NCBI GenBank assembly: GCA_041640815.1
Contig: JBEPZO010000011.1
Coordinates: 1 to 54,062 of the forward strand
Direction of reading: 5' to 3'
Origin: JANWZL01 sp041640815
GTDB lineage: Bacteria > Pseudomonadota > Gammaproteobacteria > Burkholderiales > Thiobacillaceae
Length of the DNA stretch: 54,062 bases
Shown here: positions 1 through 8,085 of the stretch, piece by piece
Layout: each line of letters starts with the position of its first letter
Position numbering within the stretch: the stretch's first letter is position 1
Translations under genes and position numbers: made by a program
The notes under the pieces: generated by a model
What the model saw: only the letters and a program-made list of their open reading frames with translations
Told to the model about the DNA's origin: nothing
Databases searched by the model: none

Positions 1-572
1 AGGGCATCCAGCCGGCGGTCGAGCTCGCGCACCCAGTTCTCCAGCCCCACGTGCTCATCGCGCCGTACGATCACCTCATACAGGCGGTCGAGCCGCCGGT
101 TCACTTCGTTGAGATCCACGCGCACTTCGGCCTGTACCTTATCGATGCGCTTGTTGGTCTCATCGATGCGGCCGATGAGGTCGGCCTGCAGCTTGTCGAT
201 GCGTTGGTTGGTCTCATCGATGCGGCCGATGAGGTCGACCTGCAGCTTGTCGATGCGTTGGTTGGTCTCATCGATGCGGCCGATGAGGTCGACCTGCAGC
301 TTGTCGATGCGTTGGTTGGTCTCATCGATGCGCTTGTTGGTCTCATCGATGCGCTTGTTGGTCTCATCGATGCGCGCCAGGAGGTCGTCATGCACCTTGT
401 CGATGCGCTTGTTGGTCTCGTCGATGCGTTTATTGGTTTCATCGATGCGCCGGCTCTGATCGACCAGGTGGAGATCGATGCTGTTGAGCCGCTCGCGTAT
501 CGCCGACTGCTCTTGACGAATGGCGTCGAGCTCAGGGATGAGAAAGTCTTTGATCTGTTGCAGTAGCTCCAT
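1..572 (-). CDS. Heptad-repeat coiled-coil protein, copy A (3' end cut by window)
   Basis: The ATG is at 572 and the frame stays open to base 1, so about six C-terminal codons lie outside. The N-terminus (MELLQQIKDFLIPELDAIRQ) and C-terminus (NRRLDRLYEVIVRRDEHVG) are non-repetitive. Between them, about 110 residues are built from seven-residue RIDETNK/RIDETNQ units and an 18-residue module (RIDETNQRIDKLQVDLIG) used about three times. The pattern predicts a long, highly charged alpha-helical coiled coil with no signal peptide or membrane segment. A paralogue with different module numbers lies at 1240-2024, with a ygfX-like gene between them. Function unknown; a structural or scaffolding role is only inference. 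The plus-strand reading of these repeats is a shadow. Confidence 0.8.
   Translation of the reverse strand, partial: MELLQQIKDFLIPELDAIRQEQSAIRERLNSIDLHLVDQSRRIDETNKRIDETNKRIDKVHDDLLARIDETNKRIDETNKRIDETNQRIDKLQVDLIGRIDETNQRIDKLQVDLIGRIDETNQRIDKLQADLIGRIDETNKRIDKVQAEVRVDLNEVNRRLDRLYEVIVRRDEHVGLENWVRELDRRLDA
121..450. repeat. 21-bp and 54-bp tandem repeats in coiled-coil gene A
   Basis: The DNA consists of near-identical 21-bp units (core catcgatgcgcttgttggtct) and 54-bp units that include gaggtcgacctgcagcttgt. All unit lengths are multiples of three, so gain or loss of units changes protein length without breaking the frame. The same units occur in other numbers and order at about 1621-1890. 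Confidence 0.85.
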
Positions 573-710
573 GTCGGCGGGCGGCGGCAGTGACCAATAG
601 TGGTTTCAGTCTAGCACATGCCGGCCATAGGCTGACCGACTTTTCTGGCAGCCCTTGGCCAGCACTTTCGCGGCGCTTGACACCCCGGGCGTGTAAAAAC
701 GAATGCCCCC

Positions 711-1169
711 TCAAGTGCGCGCGCTTGCGTCACCGGCGGCTTCGGTGCCTTCGATGCGCGCCCGCCAGCGCAGCCAAACCCGCAGCCGGCGGAAGTCGTC
801 CGCAGAGAGGCTATCCGGATACAGGGCAAAGTGGCGCGGCCGCTTCTGGCCGGCTGGCCTGCAAACGAGTACGCACAGCCAAGGCGTCACCGTGCTGCTG
901 GGCAGCAGGCTCACTTCTTGCCAGGAGGACGCGGCAGCGCGCCAGTGCAGCCGACCGTCGGGGTTGAGTTTGAGCTCGAGTGGCATGGGTGCGCGCCAGG
1001 CCTGCCAGGTGAGCATGCCCGCTGCCAGCAGGGCGACAACTCGCACATAAGTGGGCAGGTCCGCCATGGCAATGGCGGTCAAGGCCATCAGCCCCACCCC
1101 GGCAAGACCAACACGGCTGAGGTTGGAGCGCCGCAGGCGTAGCACGAGCGGTGCCTGGTAGATGGACAT
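711..1169 (-). CDS. ygfX: YgfX-family inner membrane protein
   Basis: This is a 152-residue protein. It has two predicted hydrophobic helices near residues 20-37 and 41-57, then a soluble beta-rich part ending in the family-like stretch LYPDSLSADDFRRLRVWLRW. The length and layout match YgfX (CptA), a small membrane protein that in E. coli is paired with SdhE and has been linked to inhibition of FtsZ and MreB. No sdhE is seen nearby. It sits between two copies of a coiled-coil repeat gene in the same orientation, 70 bp after copy B and 138 bp before copy A. The family call rests mainly on the C-terminal motif; function in this organism is inferred. Confidence 0.65.
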   Translation of the reverse strand: MSIYQAPLVLRLRRSNLSRVGLAGVGLMALTAIAMADLPTYVRVVALLAAGMLTWQAWRAPMPLELKLNPDGRLHWRAAASSWQEVSLLPSSTVTPWLCVLVCRPAGQKRPRHFALYPDSLSADDFRRLRVWLRWRARIEGTEAAGDASART

Positions 1170-1239
1170 CGGCTAGCCAGCGGGGTGTGGCGATGCTCGT
1201 CCTATTGAGCTCGCCATCTGGGAGATAGGCCTCGCCAGC

Positions 1240-2024
1240 CTAGGCGGCCCGGCGTTCCAGGGCATCCAGCCGGCGGTCGAGCTCGCGCACCCAGTTCTCC
1301 AGCCCCACGTGCTCATCGCGCCGCACGATCACCTCATACAGGCGGTCGAGCCGCCGGTTCACTTCGTTGAGATCCACGCGCACTTCGGCCTGTACCTTAT
1401 CGATGCGCTTGTTGGTCTCATCGATGCGGCCGATGAGGTCGGCTTGCAGTTTATCGATGCNNNNNNNNNNNNNNNNNNNNNNNNNNNNNNNNNNNNNNNN
1501 NNNNNNNNNNNNNNNNNNNNNNNNNNNNNNNNNNNNNNNNNNNNNNNNNNNNNNNNNNNNTCATACAGGCGGTCGAGCCGCCGGTTCACTTCGTTGAGAT
1601 CCACGCGCACTTCGGCCTGTACCTTATCGATGCGCTTGTTGGTCTCATCGATGCGGCCGATGAGGTCGGCTTGCAGTTTATCGATGCGTTGGTTGGTCTC
1701 ATCGATGCGTTTGTTGGTCTCATCGATGCGTTTGTTGGTCTCGTCAATGCGCTTATTGGTCTCATCAATGCGGCCGATGAGGTCGGCCTGCAGCTTGTCG
1801 ATGCGTTGGTTGGTCTCATCGATGCGGCCGATGAGGTCGGCCTGCAGTTTATCGATGCGCTTGTTGGTCTCGTCGATGCGTTTATTGGTTTCATCTATGC
1901 GCCGGCTCTGATCGACCAGGTGGAGATCGATGCTGTTGAGCCGCTCGCGTATCGCCGACTGCTCCTGACGAATGGCGTCGAGCTCAGGGATGAGAAAGTC
2001 TTTGATCTGTTGCAAGAGTTCCAT
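1240..2024 (-). CDS. Heptad-repeat coiled-coil protein, copy B (interrupted by an assembly gap)
   Basis: The ATG is at 2024 and the natural stop (TAG, after LERRAA) at 1240. As written the frame is broken, because the 100-N gap plus a duplicated 127-bp flank add 227 bp, which is not a multiple of three. Collapsing the duplicate and the Ns gives an intact 558-bp gene of 185 residues that is nearly identical to copy A at both ends. The middle is the same RIDETNK heptad and RIDKLQADLIG module mosaic, arranged differently from copy A. A charged coiled coil is predicted, with no signal peptide or membrane segment. Function unknown. It lies 103 bp downstream of purB on the same strand. Confidence 0.75.
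1334..1687. repeat. Exact 127-bp duplication flanking the N gap
   Basis: Bases 1334-1460 (left of the gap) and 1561-1687 (right) are identical over all 127 positions when compared by eye, and each copy abuts the Ns. This is the signature of two contigs that share a k-mer-sized overlap (k = 127) but were joined with a fixed 100-N spacer, rather than a biological duplication. Confidence 0.9.
1461..1560. other. Assembly gap (100 N)
   Basis: Exactly 100 unknown bases lie inside the repeat region of coiled-coil gene B. The flanks overlap by 127 bp, so the true gap length is probably zero or negative. Confidence 0.98.
1621..1890. repeat. 21-bp and 54-bp tandem repeats in coiled-coil gene B
   Basis: This is the same modular repeat family as at 121-450. 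Four consecutive 21-bp RIDETN[K/Q] units occur here, with RIDKLQADLIG-type modules on either side. Confidence 0.85.
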
Positions 2025-2127
2025 CTCGATGCGCGGCTATGGCGGCTCGGACTGTTCAGTGTAGCACACGCGCGCAAGGCTTCGGCAGGCGGATGAGGGG
2101 CATCCGGCGCTGCGAAGCGCATCAGGG

Positions 2128-3513
2128 CTAGCGCGAAGGGGCGCCGATGCGCCGCGCGAGCTCGGCTGCCTTGCCCGTGTAGCTGGCTGGCGTCATCTCG
2201 AGCAGACGCTGTTTGACCGCCGGCGGTAGGTCGAGCCCCTGGATGAATTCGGCCAGGGTGTCGCGGCTGATGCCGCGCTTGCCGCGGGTCAGGGCCTTCA
2301 ATTGCTCATACGGGTTGGCGATGCCGTAGCGGCGCATGACGGTCTGGATGGCCTCGGCCAACACTTCCCAGTTGGCATCGAGGTCGGCCATAAGCTGCTC
2401 GGGGTTGGCCTCCAGCTTGTCGAGCCCTTTGAGACAGCTTTCATAGCCGAGCAGACTGTAACCGAGCGCCGTGCCCATGTTCCTGAGCACGGTGGAGTCG
2501 GTCAGGTCCCGCTGCAGGCGCGAGATGGGCAGCTTTTCGGCAAGATGGCGCAGCATGGCATTGGCGAGCCCCAGGTTGCCCTCGGAGTTCTCGAAATCGA
2601 TCGGGTTGACCTTGTGCGGCATGGTCGAGGAGCCCACCTCGCCCGCCTTGACCTTTTGCTTGAAATAGCCGAGCGAGATATAGGTCCAGACGTCCCGGTC
2701 GAGGTCGATGAGCACGCTGTTGACGCGGGCATAGGCATCGAACAGTTCGGCCATGTAGTCGTGCGGCTCGATCTGGATGGTATAGGGGTTGAACACGAGA
2801 CCGAGCGACGCGACGAAACGGCCGGCGACGGCCTCCCAGTCCACCTCGGGATAGGCGGCCAGGTGGGCGTTGTAATTGCCGACGGCGCCATTGAGCTTGC
2901 CCAATATCTCGACGCTGGCGAGGCGGACAAGGGCGCGGTCGAGCCGGTAGACGACGTTGGCCAGCTCTTTGCCCAAGGTCGTCGGTGTGGCTGGCTGGCC
3001 ATGGGTGCGCGCGAGCATCGGGAGGTCGGCAAACTGCACGGCCAACGCCTGCAACTTATCGCGTAGTTGCCTGAGCGTCGGCAGCAGGACCTCGGCGCGG
3101 GCGTCGCGCAGCATCAAGCCATGGGCGAGGTTGTTGATGTCCTCCGAGGTGCAGGCAAAGTGGATGAATTCTTTCACGCGCATCACCTCGGTGTTGTCGG
3201 CCAGGCGTTCCTTGAGAAAGTATTCCACCGCCTTGACGTCATGATTGGTGGTCTGCTCGATCGCTTTCACCCGCTGGGCGTCTGCTAGGGAGAAACCGTT
3301 GGCTAGGGCATCCAGTTCGGCTAGGGTGGCGGCGGAAAAGGACGGCACCTCGGTAACCGCCGGTTCTTGCGCCAGGGCCTTGAGCCATTCGAGCTCCACG
3401 CGCACGCGGTAGCGGATCAAGCCGTACTCGCTGAAATAGGGTGCCAGACGCGCTGCGACGCGGCGGTAGCGGCCATCGAGTGGGGAGAGCGCGGTCAAGG
3501 GGGTAAGGTCCAT
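2128..3513 (-). CDS. purB: Adenylosuccinate lyase
   Basis: PurB removes fumarate from SAICAR and from adenylosuccinate, two steps of purine and AMP synthesis, in the cytosol. The 461-residue length matches E. coli PurB (456). The N-terminus MDLTPLTALSPLDGRYRR is typical and the fumarase/lyase signature SSTMPHKVNPIDFENSEGN is complete. The start at 3513 was chosen over an upstream ATG at 3624 because the extra 37 residues are not family-like and a GGAG lies about 8 bp before 3513. It begins 13 bp after the stop of the HDOD gene and may be cotranscribed with it. Confidence 0.97.
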   Translation of the reverse strand: MDLTPLTALSPLDGRYRRVAARLAPYFSEYGLIRYRVRVELEWLKALAQEPAVTEVPSFSAATLAELDALANGFSLADAQRVKAIEQTTNHDVKAVEYFLKERLADNTEVMRVKEFIHFACTSEDINNLAHGLMLRDARAEVLLPTLRQLRDKLQALAVQFADLPMLARTHGQPATPTTLGKELANVVYRLDRALVRLASVEILGKLNGAVGNYNAHLAAYPEVDWEAVAGRFVASLGLVFNPYTIQIEPHDYMAELFDAYARVNSVLIDLDRDVWTYISLGYFKQKVKAGEVGSSTMPHKVNPIDFENSEGNLGLANAMLRHLAEKLPISRLQRDLTDSTVLRNMGTALGYSLLGYESCLKGLDKLEANPEQLMADLDANWEVLAEAIQTVMRRYGIANPYEQLKALTRGKRGISRDTLAEFIQGLDLPPAVKQRLLEMTPASYTGKAAELARRIGAPSR

Positions 3514-3526
3514 GGATAAGCTCCGA

Positions 3527-5047
3527 TCAATGGCGGCCCGGACCGCGCATCGCCAGGGTGATCTGGTTGCGCACTGACTTGACCAGGCCCAGGGTTTGTG
3601 GGGAGAGCCGTAATGTCGCGTCACGCCGGTCGGCGTAGATCATGGCTACGCAGCGGTTGCCGATGGAGATGGGCAGGAGCAGAAAAGATTTGGCGTCCAG
3701 CAGGTTCCGGTACCACTCGGGGATGCGGTTGCGGATGCTCGCTGCACCGGTGTCGTGGATCAGGATGTCTGCCGCTTTGGCGATTGCCGCGTGGAAAACA
3801 TCGGCCTCGAAAGCGAGGGGGATGCGAAAGTTCTTGCGCAGGTTTGCCCAGTCGGTGCCGTGGCCGATGCGGGCGGTAAGAAACTGATTGCCTGGGTCGA
3901 CGGCGCAGAAGATCACGTTGTCAAAGCAGCCGGTGCGGTATAGGAGCTCGGCACCGACCTGGAGCAAGGCGTTCGGGTGAGCCTGCTCGAGCAGCAATTG
4001 AGTGAGTTCCTGCAATCCATCGATGAGGACGGCCTCAGGATTGCCCTCGGCTGCTGGTTCAGTCGCTAGCTCTAGGTGCGGCTCTGCCGAGGCGGGAGCC
4101 GCCGGCCTGCGCTCGAACAGCCTGCGCAATAACGGGCTTTGGCGGGCGTCCGTGTGCAGCGCCGCCAGTTCCTGTTCGGCGACCTCGCTGGCCTGGTAGA
4201 TCGCCTCTACCAGCTGTGTGGGGGATAGTGCGATGCAGTCCGCGTAGCGCCGCGCGATGTCGCCCACCTTTTTCTGCAATGCCGCGTTGGGGGTGCTTTT
4301 GACTGCCTCGGAGAGCTCCAGGGCCAAATTGGCGATGATCTGATGCTGGTCCGTCGTGGCCTTCACCGGCCCTTCGGGCAGCGGTCGCATGGCTTGCAGG
4401 ATGCTGGCCGGCAGCCGCCAATGCCGACCAACGGCCTCGCCAATCTCGTCATAACTTAAGCCAAGCACCTGTCTCGCCGCGCGCGCTTCGCTCATGCCCT
4501 GTTGCTGCACCAAGGCGCTCACCTGCTTGGTGGCCTCGAAGAAGTGCAGTCGCGCCATCAGCTTGCCCAGGTTGCGGAACAGGGCGCAGATAAACATCTG
4601 CTCGGTGTCGCGATAGCCGAGCTGGCGCGCGAGTAACCTGCCAAGGACGCCGCAGTAAAAGCTATCGATGGTCTCGGCCTTGAGCTCTTGAACCTGGGCG
4701 TGGTTGTGCAGATGCTCGAAAAGGAGCAGCGACAAGGCAGCATCGCGCACCGTGTCATAGCCAAGGATGATTACGGCGCGCGAGATGGTGCTGACCGGCT
4801 GATGCCCAAAGCGGCCGAACTGGGCGGCGTTGACCAGCCGCAGCAGCTTGTTGGTCAGGGCGACATCCTTGAGGATGATCGCAGTGAGCTGCTCGGCATG
4901 CGCGTCTTCTGTGGTGGTGAGGCGATTGACCTGGGCGATCACCTCCGAAAAGGCAGGAAAGTCCAGGCTGGCAGACAGACGCTCCAGAAGCTGAACGCTC
5001 TCCAAACCTGGTTGCGGCTTAGGGGCCTCGGTAGCCGGAAAGCTCAT
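3527..5047 (-). CDS. HDOD domain signalling protein with C-terminal GAF-like domain
   Basis: This 506-residue cytosolic protein has a residue 15-285 region with the HDOD pattern: hydrophobic helices, VALTNKLLRLVNAAQFG, SRAVIILGYDTVRDAAL and YDEIGEAVGRHWRLP. HDOD domains are HD-related but usually lack phosphohydrolase residues and act as protein-interaction modules in signalling. After a Pro/Ala-rich linker, residues about 335-500 look GAF-like (VGAELLYRTGCFDNVIFCAV, SFLLLPISIGNRCVAMIYAD). No output kinase or cyclase domain is present. It ends 13 bp upstream of purB. Partners and signal are unknown. Confidence 0.8.
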   Translation of the reverse strand: MSFPATEAPKPQPGLESVQLLERLSASLDFPAFSEVIAQVNRLTTTEDAHAEQLTAIILKDVALTNKLLRLVNAAQFGRFGHQPVSTISRAVIILGYDTVRDAALSLLLFEHLHNHAQVQELKAETIDSFYCGVLGRLLARQLGYRDTEQMFICALFRNLGKLMARLHFFEATKQVSALVQQQGMSEARAARQVLGLSYDEIGEAVGRHWRLPASILQAMRPLPEGPVKATTDQHQIIANLALELSEAVKSTPNAALQKKVGDIARRYADCIALSPTQLVEAIYQASEVAEQELAALHTDARQSPLLRRLFERRPAAPASAEPHLELATEPAAEGNPEAVLIDGLQELTQLLLEQAHPNALLQVGAELLYRTGCFDNVIFCAVDPGNQFLTARIGHGTDWANLRKNFRIPLAFEADVFHAAIAKAADILIHDTGAASIRNRIPEWYRNLLDAKSFLLLPISIGNRCVAMIYADRRDATLRLSPQTLGLVKSVRNQITLAMRGPGRH

Positions 5048-5102
5048 TGGGTCATGTAGTTGACGCGCGCCAAGGCGTCGTCGGCAGGGAGGGTATGACG
5101 GT

Positions 5103-5696
5103 TCATATTGGGCGGCGATCCAGATATGCCTGGGCGATGGTCAAACCATCGACATACTCCAGCTCGCCGCCAGCGGGTACTCCTCGGGCCATGCGCGTGA
5201 CCTTGAGGCCACGCGCCTTGAGCAGCTCGGCCGCGTAATGGGCGGTGGCTTCGCCCTCGACCGTGAAATTGGTGGCGAGGATCACCTCCTCGGTTACCCC
5301 GTCACAGGCGCGTTGCAGCAGCCGGTCGAGGCCGATCTGGCGGGGGCCGATGCCGTCGAGGGGGGAAAGGCGGCCCATGAGGACGAAATAAAGACCCGAG
5401 TAGGCGTGTGTCTCCTCGAAACGGTTGAGGTCCACGGGCATCTCGACGACGCAAAGCTGTCGGGGGTCGCGGCGCGGATTTGCGCACAGCGCACAAATCG
5501 CCGTTTCGCTGAAGTTGTTGCAGCGTTCACAGAGGCGCAGGCGCTCCAAGGCGGCCGTTAAGCTGCTGGCGAGCCGGGCCGCGGCCGGTCGGTCACGCTG
5601 CAGCAAGTGGTAGGCGATGCGCGCAGCGGATTTCGGCCCCAAGCCCGGCAGGGCGGCGATGGCATCGATGAGCGCGGCGAGGGTAGGGGGATGCAT
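5103..5696 (-). CDS. recR: Recombination mediator protein RecR
   Basis: This 197-residue RecR has a helix-hairpin-helix near residues 10-28 (ALPGLGPKSAARIAYH) and a zinc finger C56, C59, C68, C71. A Toprim domain follows (LCVVEMPVDLNRFEETHAYS ... ILATNFTVEGEATAHY) with a C-terminal Walker-B-like tail. RecR works with RecF and RecO to load RecA at gaps. The order dnaX-ybaB-recR on one strand is the standard bacterial arrangement and supports the call. Confidence 0.97.
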   Translation of the reverse strand: MHPPTLAALIDAIAALPGLGPKSAARIAYHLLQRDRPAAARLASSLTAALERLRLCERCNNFSETAICALCANPRRDPRQLCVVEMPVDLNRFEETHAYSGLYFVLMGRLSPLDGIGPRQIGLDRLLQRACDGVTEEVILATNFTVEGEATAHYAAELLKARGLKVTRMARGVPAGGELEYVDGLTIAQAYLDRRPI

Positions 5697-5764
5697 GCTT
5701 CGGCATGAGGAATGGCTAGGGTAAGCCCCAGTCGCACGAACTCTCGCAAGCTTCCATGGCCTTT

Positions 5765-6091
5765 TCAGAGGGGGAATTTCATCCCGGGCGGCAAGGGCAT
5801 GCCGGCAGTGACGCTGGCGAGCATCTCCTGCGTGGCGCTGTCCACCTTGCGCACAGCATCATTGACTGCTGCGGCGATCAGGTCTTCCAGCATCTCCTTG
5901 TCTTCACCCAGCAGTGAAGGGTCAATGCGCACCCGTTTCACATCGTGCCTGCCGGTCATGATTACCTTGACCAGGCCGGCGCCGGAGACGCCCTCCACCT
6001 CCAGCTCGGCGATCTTGCTCTGGGCCTTCTGCAGATTTTCCTGCAGGCGTTGCGCCTGTTTCATCAGGTTGCCGATTCCGCCTTTGATCAT
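5765..6091 (-). CDS. ybaB: YbaB/EbfC family nucleoid-associated protein
   Basis: This 108-residue protein matches YbaB/EbfC length and pattern: MIKGGIGNLMKQAQRLQENL, then VEGVSGAGLVKVIMTGRHDV and DKEMLEDLIAAAVNDAVRKV. The family forms DNA-binding dimers shaped like tweezers. It lies between dnaX and recR as in most bacteria. The 216-bp spacer to dnaX is unusually long because it holds a MITE-like element (6155-6297), which may affect cotranscription with dnaX. Confidence 0.95.
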   Translation of the reverse strand: MIKGGIGNLMKQAQRLQENLQKAQSKIAELEVEGVSGAGLVKVIMTGRHDVKRVRIDPSLLGEDKEMLEDLIAAAVNDAVRKVDSATQEMLASVTAGMPLPPGMKFPL

Positions 6092-6154
6092 CGTCTCTTC
6101 CTGTAAGCCTGAGTTTGGGATTTAATCTCCTAGCGTGTCGGGAATCAAGCCTAA

Positions 6155-6297
6155 GGAACCTCTGCATAACCGGCTGCGCGGGCGCATTGCTGCGTTGCGC
6201 GGTGCTCGCTCCCTCGCCTAACTAATTGTTATGTCTCGCGGCTAGCGCTCCGTGCGCCGGGCCCTCCATCCCGCTCGCGGGGTTCTGCAGAGGTTCC
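6155..6297. mobile_element. MITE-like element with 5-bp target duplication
   Basis: A 143-bp non-coding element is bounded by perfect 12-bp terminal inverted repeats (ggaacctctgca at 6155-6166; its complement at 6286-6297). The arms extend imperfectly to about 28 bp. Both ends abut the direct repeat cctaa (6150-6154 and 6298-6302), which reads as a target-site duplication. It contains no transposase and sits 10 bp beyond the dnaX stop, in the dnaX-ybaB spacer. The parental transposon family is not identified. Confidence 0.75.
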
Positions 6298-6307
6298 CCT
6301 AATCGGT

Positions 6308-7906
6308 TCAAACTGGCTCGATGCGCGTGATCGCCGCGTTGGGGTCGCGCTGGAACACGGCCTGCACGAAGGGGTCGTCCCGGATGGCTGCCTGCGCCTC
6401 GGCCATGCGCGCGGCCTGCTGCCGCGCCGTGACTTGGGCGGGCGAAGATCCGGCGGTGTCGCCGAATTCGAATTCGAGGCGCAAACTCTCGCCGAGTGCC
6501 TCGCGCAGCAGGACGCGCAGCTTGTCGCCAAAGCTCTCGAGCAAGGGCTTGTGCGCCTCGGCAAGGCGCAAGCGGAGTTTGTTGGCGCTATACTCGGCCA
6601 CGCTGCAGTGCAAGGCCAATTGTTTGGCGCCGCCGCTGAGCCGCTCGGTCAGGGCTAGCCAGTCGAGGGCGCCGACAGCGGCGGGTTCTGCCGCGGTGGC
6701 AGGCGCAGGGATCGGCGTGCACGTGCGTGAAGCGTTGCCGTCTTCCCCGCTAGGGATGGCGAATGCATGGGCAGACCCCGCACTGCCCTCGGTTTGAGCC
6801 TTGCGCTGCGCACCTGCGAGCCCCTCTGGGGTGAAGGCCAGCATGCGCAGCAGCGTCATGGCAAAGCCGGCATACTCATCCGGCGCCCACTCCAGGTCGC
6901 GCCTGCCCAGGGTGGCGATCTGATAATAGAGCTGCACGGTCTCGGCATCCAGGCGACCGGCGAGCGCGAACAGACGGTCGCGCTGCGGCATGTCCTCGGC
7001 CACCGCCTCGGGCACGATCTGGGCGACGCTCAGCTGGTAGAGCAGGCTGGCCAAGTCTTGTAGCACCGCCTCCAGAGACAGGCTGCGCGCGTCGATGCGC
7101 TGCGCCTCCTGCATGAGCCTAGGGCCGTCGTGGTCGGCGAGCGCCTCAAGCAAGGGGTAGAGGTAGGCCTGATCGATGACCCCGAGCATGGCGGCGGTCT
7201 CCGCCTCGGCTACTCGCCCGCCGCCGTAGGCGATGGCCTGGTCGGTGAGCGACAACGCATCGCGCATGCTGCCGGCGGCGGCGCGGGCAAGCTGGTGCAA
7301 GGCGGCCGCTTCAAAGGGCACCCCCTCGGCGTGTAGGACGCGCTCGAGGTGTTCCGCGATGCGGCTGGCCGGCAACCGCTTCAGGTTGAATTGCAGGCAA
7401 CGCGACAGCACCGTCACGGGTACTTTCTGCGGATCGGTGGTGGCCAGCACGAACACCACATGTGCAGGGGGCTCCTCCAGCGTCTTCAACATGGCGTTGA
7501 AGGCGCTCTTCGAGAGCATGTGCACCTCGTCGATGATGTACACCTTGTAGCGACCAGCGGTGGGGGCGTATTGGGCGTTGTCCAGGATCTCGCGCATGTT
7601 GTCGACGCCGGTGTAAGAGGCGGCGTCGAGCTCGATCAGATCGACGAAGCGGCCCGCTTCGATGCCCTGGCAGGCTGGACAGGCGCCGCACGGGGTGGCG
7701 CTGGGGCCGTGCTCGCAATTGAGGCACTTGGCCAGGATGCGCGCCAGGGTCGTCTTGCCGACGCCGCGCGTGCCGGTGAACAGATAGGCGTGATGCAAAC
7801 GCCCCTGGCTCAAGGCGTTAGTAAGCGCTCGCACCACGTGCTCCTGGCCGACCATCTCGGCGAAGCTGCGCGGTCGCCATTTACGGGCGAGGACGAGGTG
7901 GCTCAT
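6308..7906 (-). CDS. dnaX: DNA polymerase III subunit gamma/tau
   Basis: This is the clamp-loader ATPase of the replicase. The 532-residue product has Walker A GTRGVGKT (45-52), a zinc-binding cluster CLNCEHGPSATPCGACPAC, Walker B with IIDEVHMLSKSAF, the sensor LATTDPQKVPVTVLSRC and a C-terminal tau-like region ending in IRDDPFVQAVFQRDPNA. It is shorter than E. coli tau (643) but within the range for betaproteobacteria. No A-AAA-AAG-type slippery run is visible in the coding strand, so production of a shorter gamma by frameshifting is not supported. ffs lies directly upstream, and a MITE-like element directly downstream. Confidence 0.97.
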   Translation of the reverse strand: MSHLVLARKWRPRSFAEMVGQEHVVRALTNALSQGRLHHAYLFTGTRGVGKTTLARILAKCLNCEHGPSATPCGACPACQGIEAGRFVDLIELDAASYTGVDNMREILDNAQYAPTAGRYKVYIIDEVHMLSKSAFNAMLKTLEEPPAHVVFVLATTDPQKVPVTVLSRCLQFNLKRLPASRIAEHLERVLHAEGVPFEAAALHQLARAAAGSMRDALSLTDQAIAYGGGRVAEAETAAMLGVIDQAYLYPLLEALADHDGPRLMQEAQRIDARSLSLEAVLQDLASLLYQLSVAQIVPEAVAEDMPQRDRLFALAGRLDAETVQLYYQIATLGRRDLEWAPDEYAGFAMTLLRMLAFTPEGLAGAQRKAQTEGSAGSAHAFAIPSGEDGNASRTCTPIPAPATAAEPAAVGALDWLALTERLSGGAKQLALHCSVAEYSANKLRLRLAEAHKPLLESFGDKLRVLLREALGESLRLEFEFGDTAGSSPAQVTARQQAARMAEAQAAIRDDPFVQAVFQRDPNAAITRIEPV

Positions 7907-7981
7907 CTGAGTGGTGAGAGGCGAGAGGCGAGAGGCAATACAAGGGCTTAGTCCGTGTCACCCCCTCCGCCGTGAAACCGG

Positions 7982-8080
7982 GTGGCGAGCCTGACCCCCG
8001 GCACTGACATCGGCTGCTATGGCTGCTTCCTTCCGGACCTGACCAGGTTCACAGCTTAGCCATGCGGGGAGACCCGCCAC
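7982..8080 (-). ncRNA. ffs: 4.5S signal recognition particle RNA (small bacterial SRP RNA)
   Basis: The minus strand carries the invariant SRP RNA core GGTCAGGTCCGGAAGGAAGC (Ffh-binding symmetric loop and GGAA tetraloop) at about 8021-8044, enclosed by a long stem. The distal ends pair as GTGGCG (8080-8075) with CGCCAC (7987-7982), giving about 99 nt, the size of the small SRP RNA class. The 3' end may extend further by CGCCGTG/CACGGCG pairing. It binds Ffh for cotranslational membrane targeting. Its position just before dnaX is common in proteobacteria. Confidence 0.93.
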
Positions 8081-8085
8081 GGCGC

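Noticed and set aside
51..566. Plus-strand 171-codon ORF of LVDALVGLIDAADEV repeats
   Set aside because: It is the antisense of the RIDETNK coiled-coil gene. Only the minus strand gives family-like non-repetitive ends and a second full copy.
1359..2024. 221-codon minus-strand ORF running through the Ns
   Set aside because: Beyond the gap it is in the wrong frame because of the 127-bp duplicated flank. The true C-terminus is at 1240.
2302..3066. 254-codon plus-strand ORF opposite purB
   Set aside because: Shadow of a high-GC coding region; purB on the other strand is unambiguous.
3514..3624. Upstream extension of purB to an ATG at 3624
   Set aside because: It overlaps the HDOD gene by about 100 bp and adds 37 residues unlike the family; 3513 has a good ribosome-binding site.
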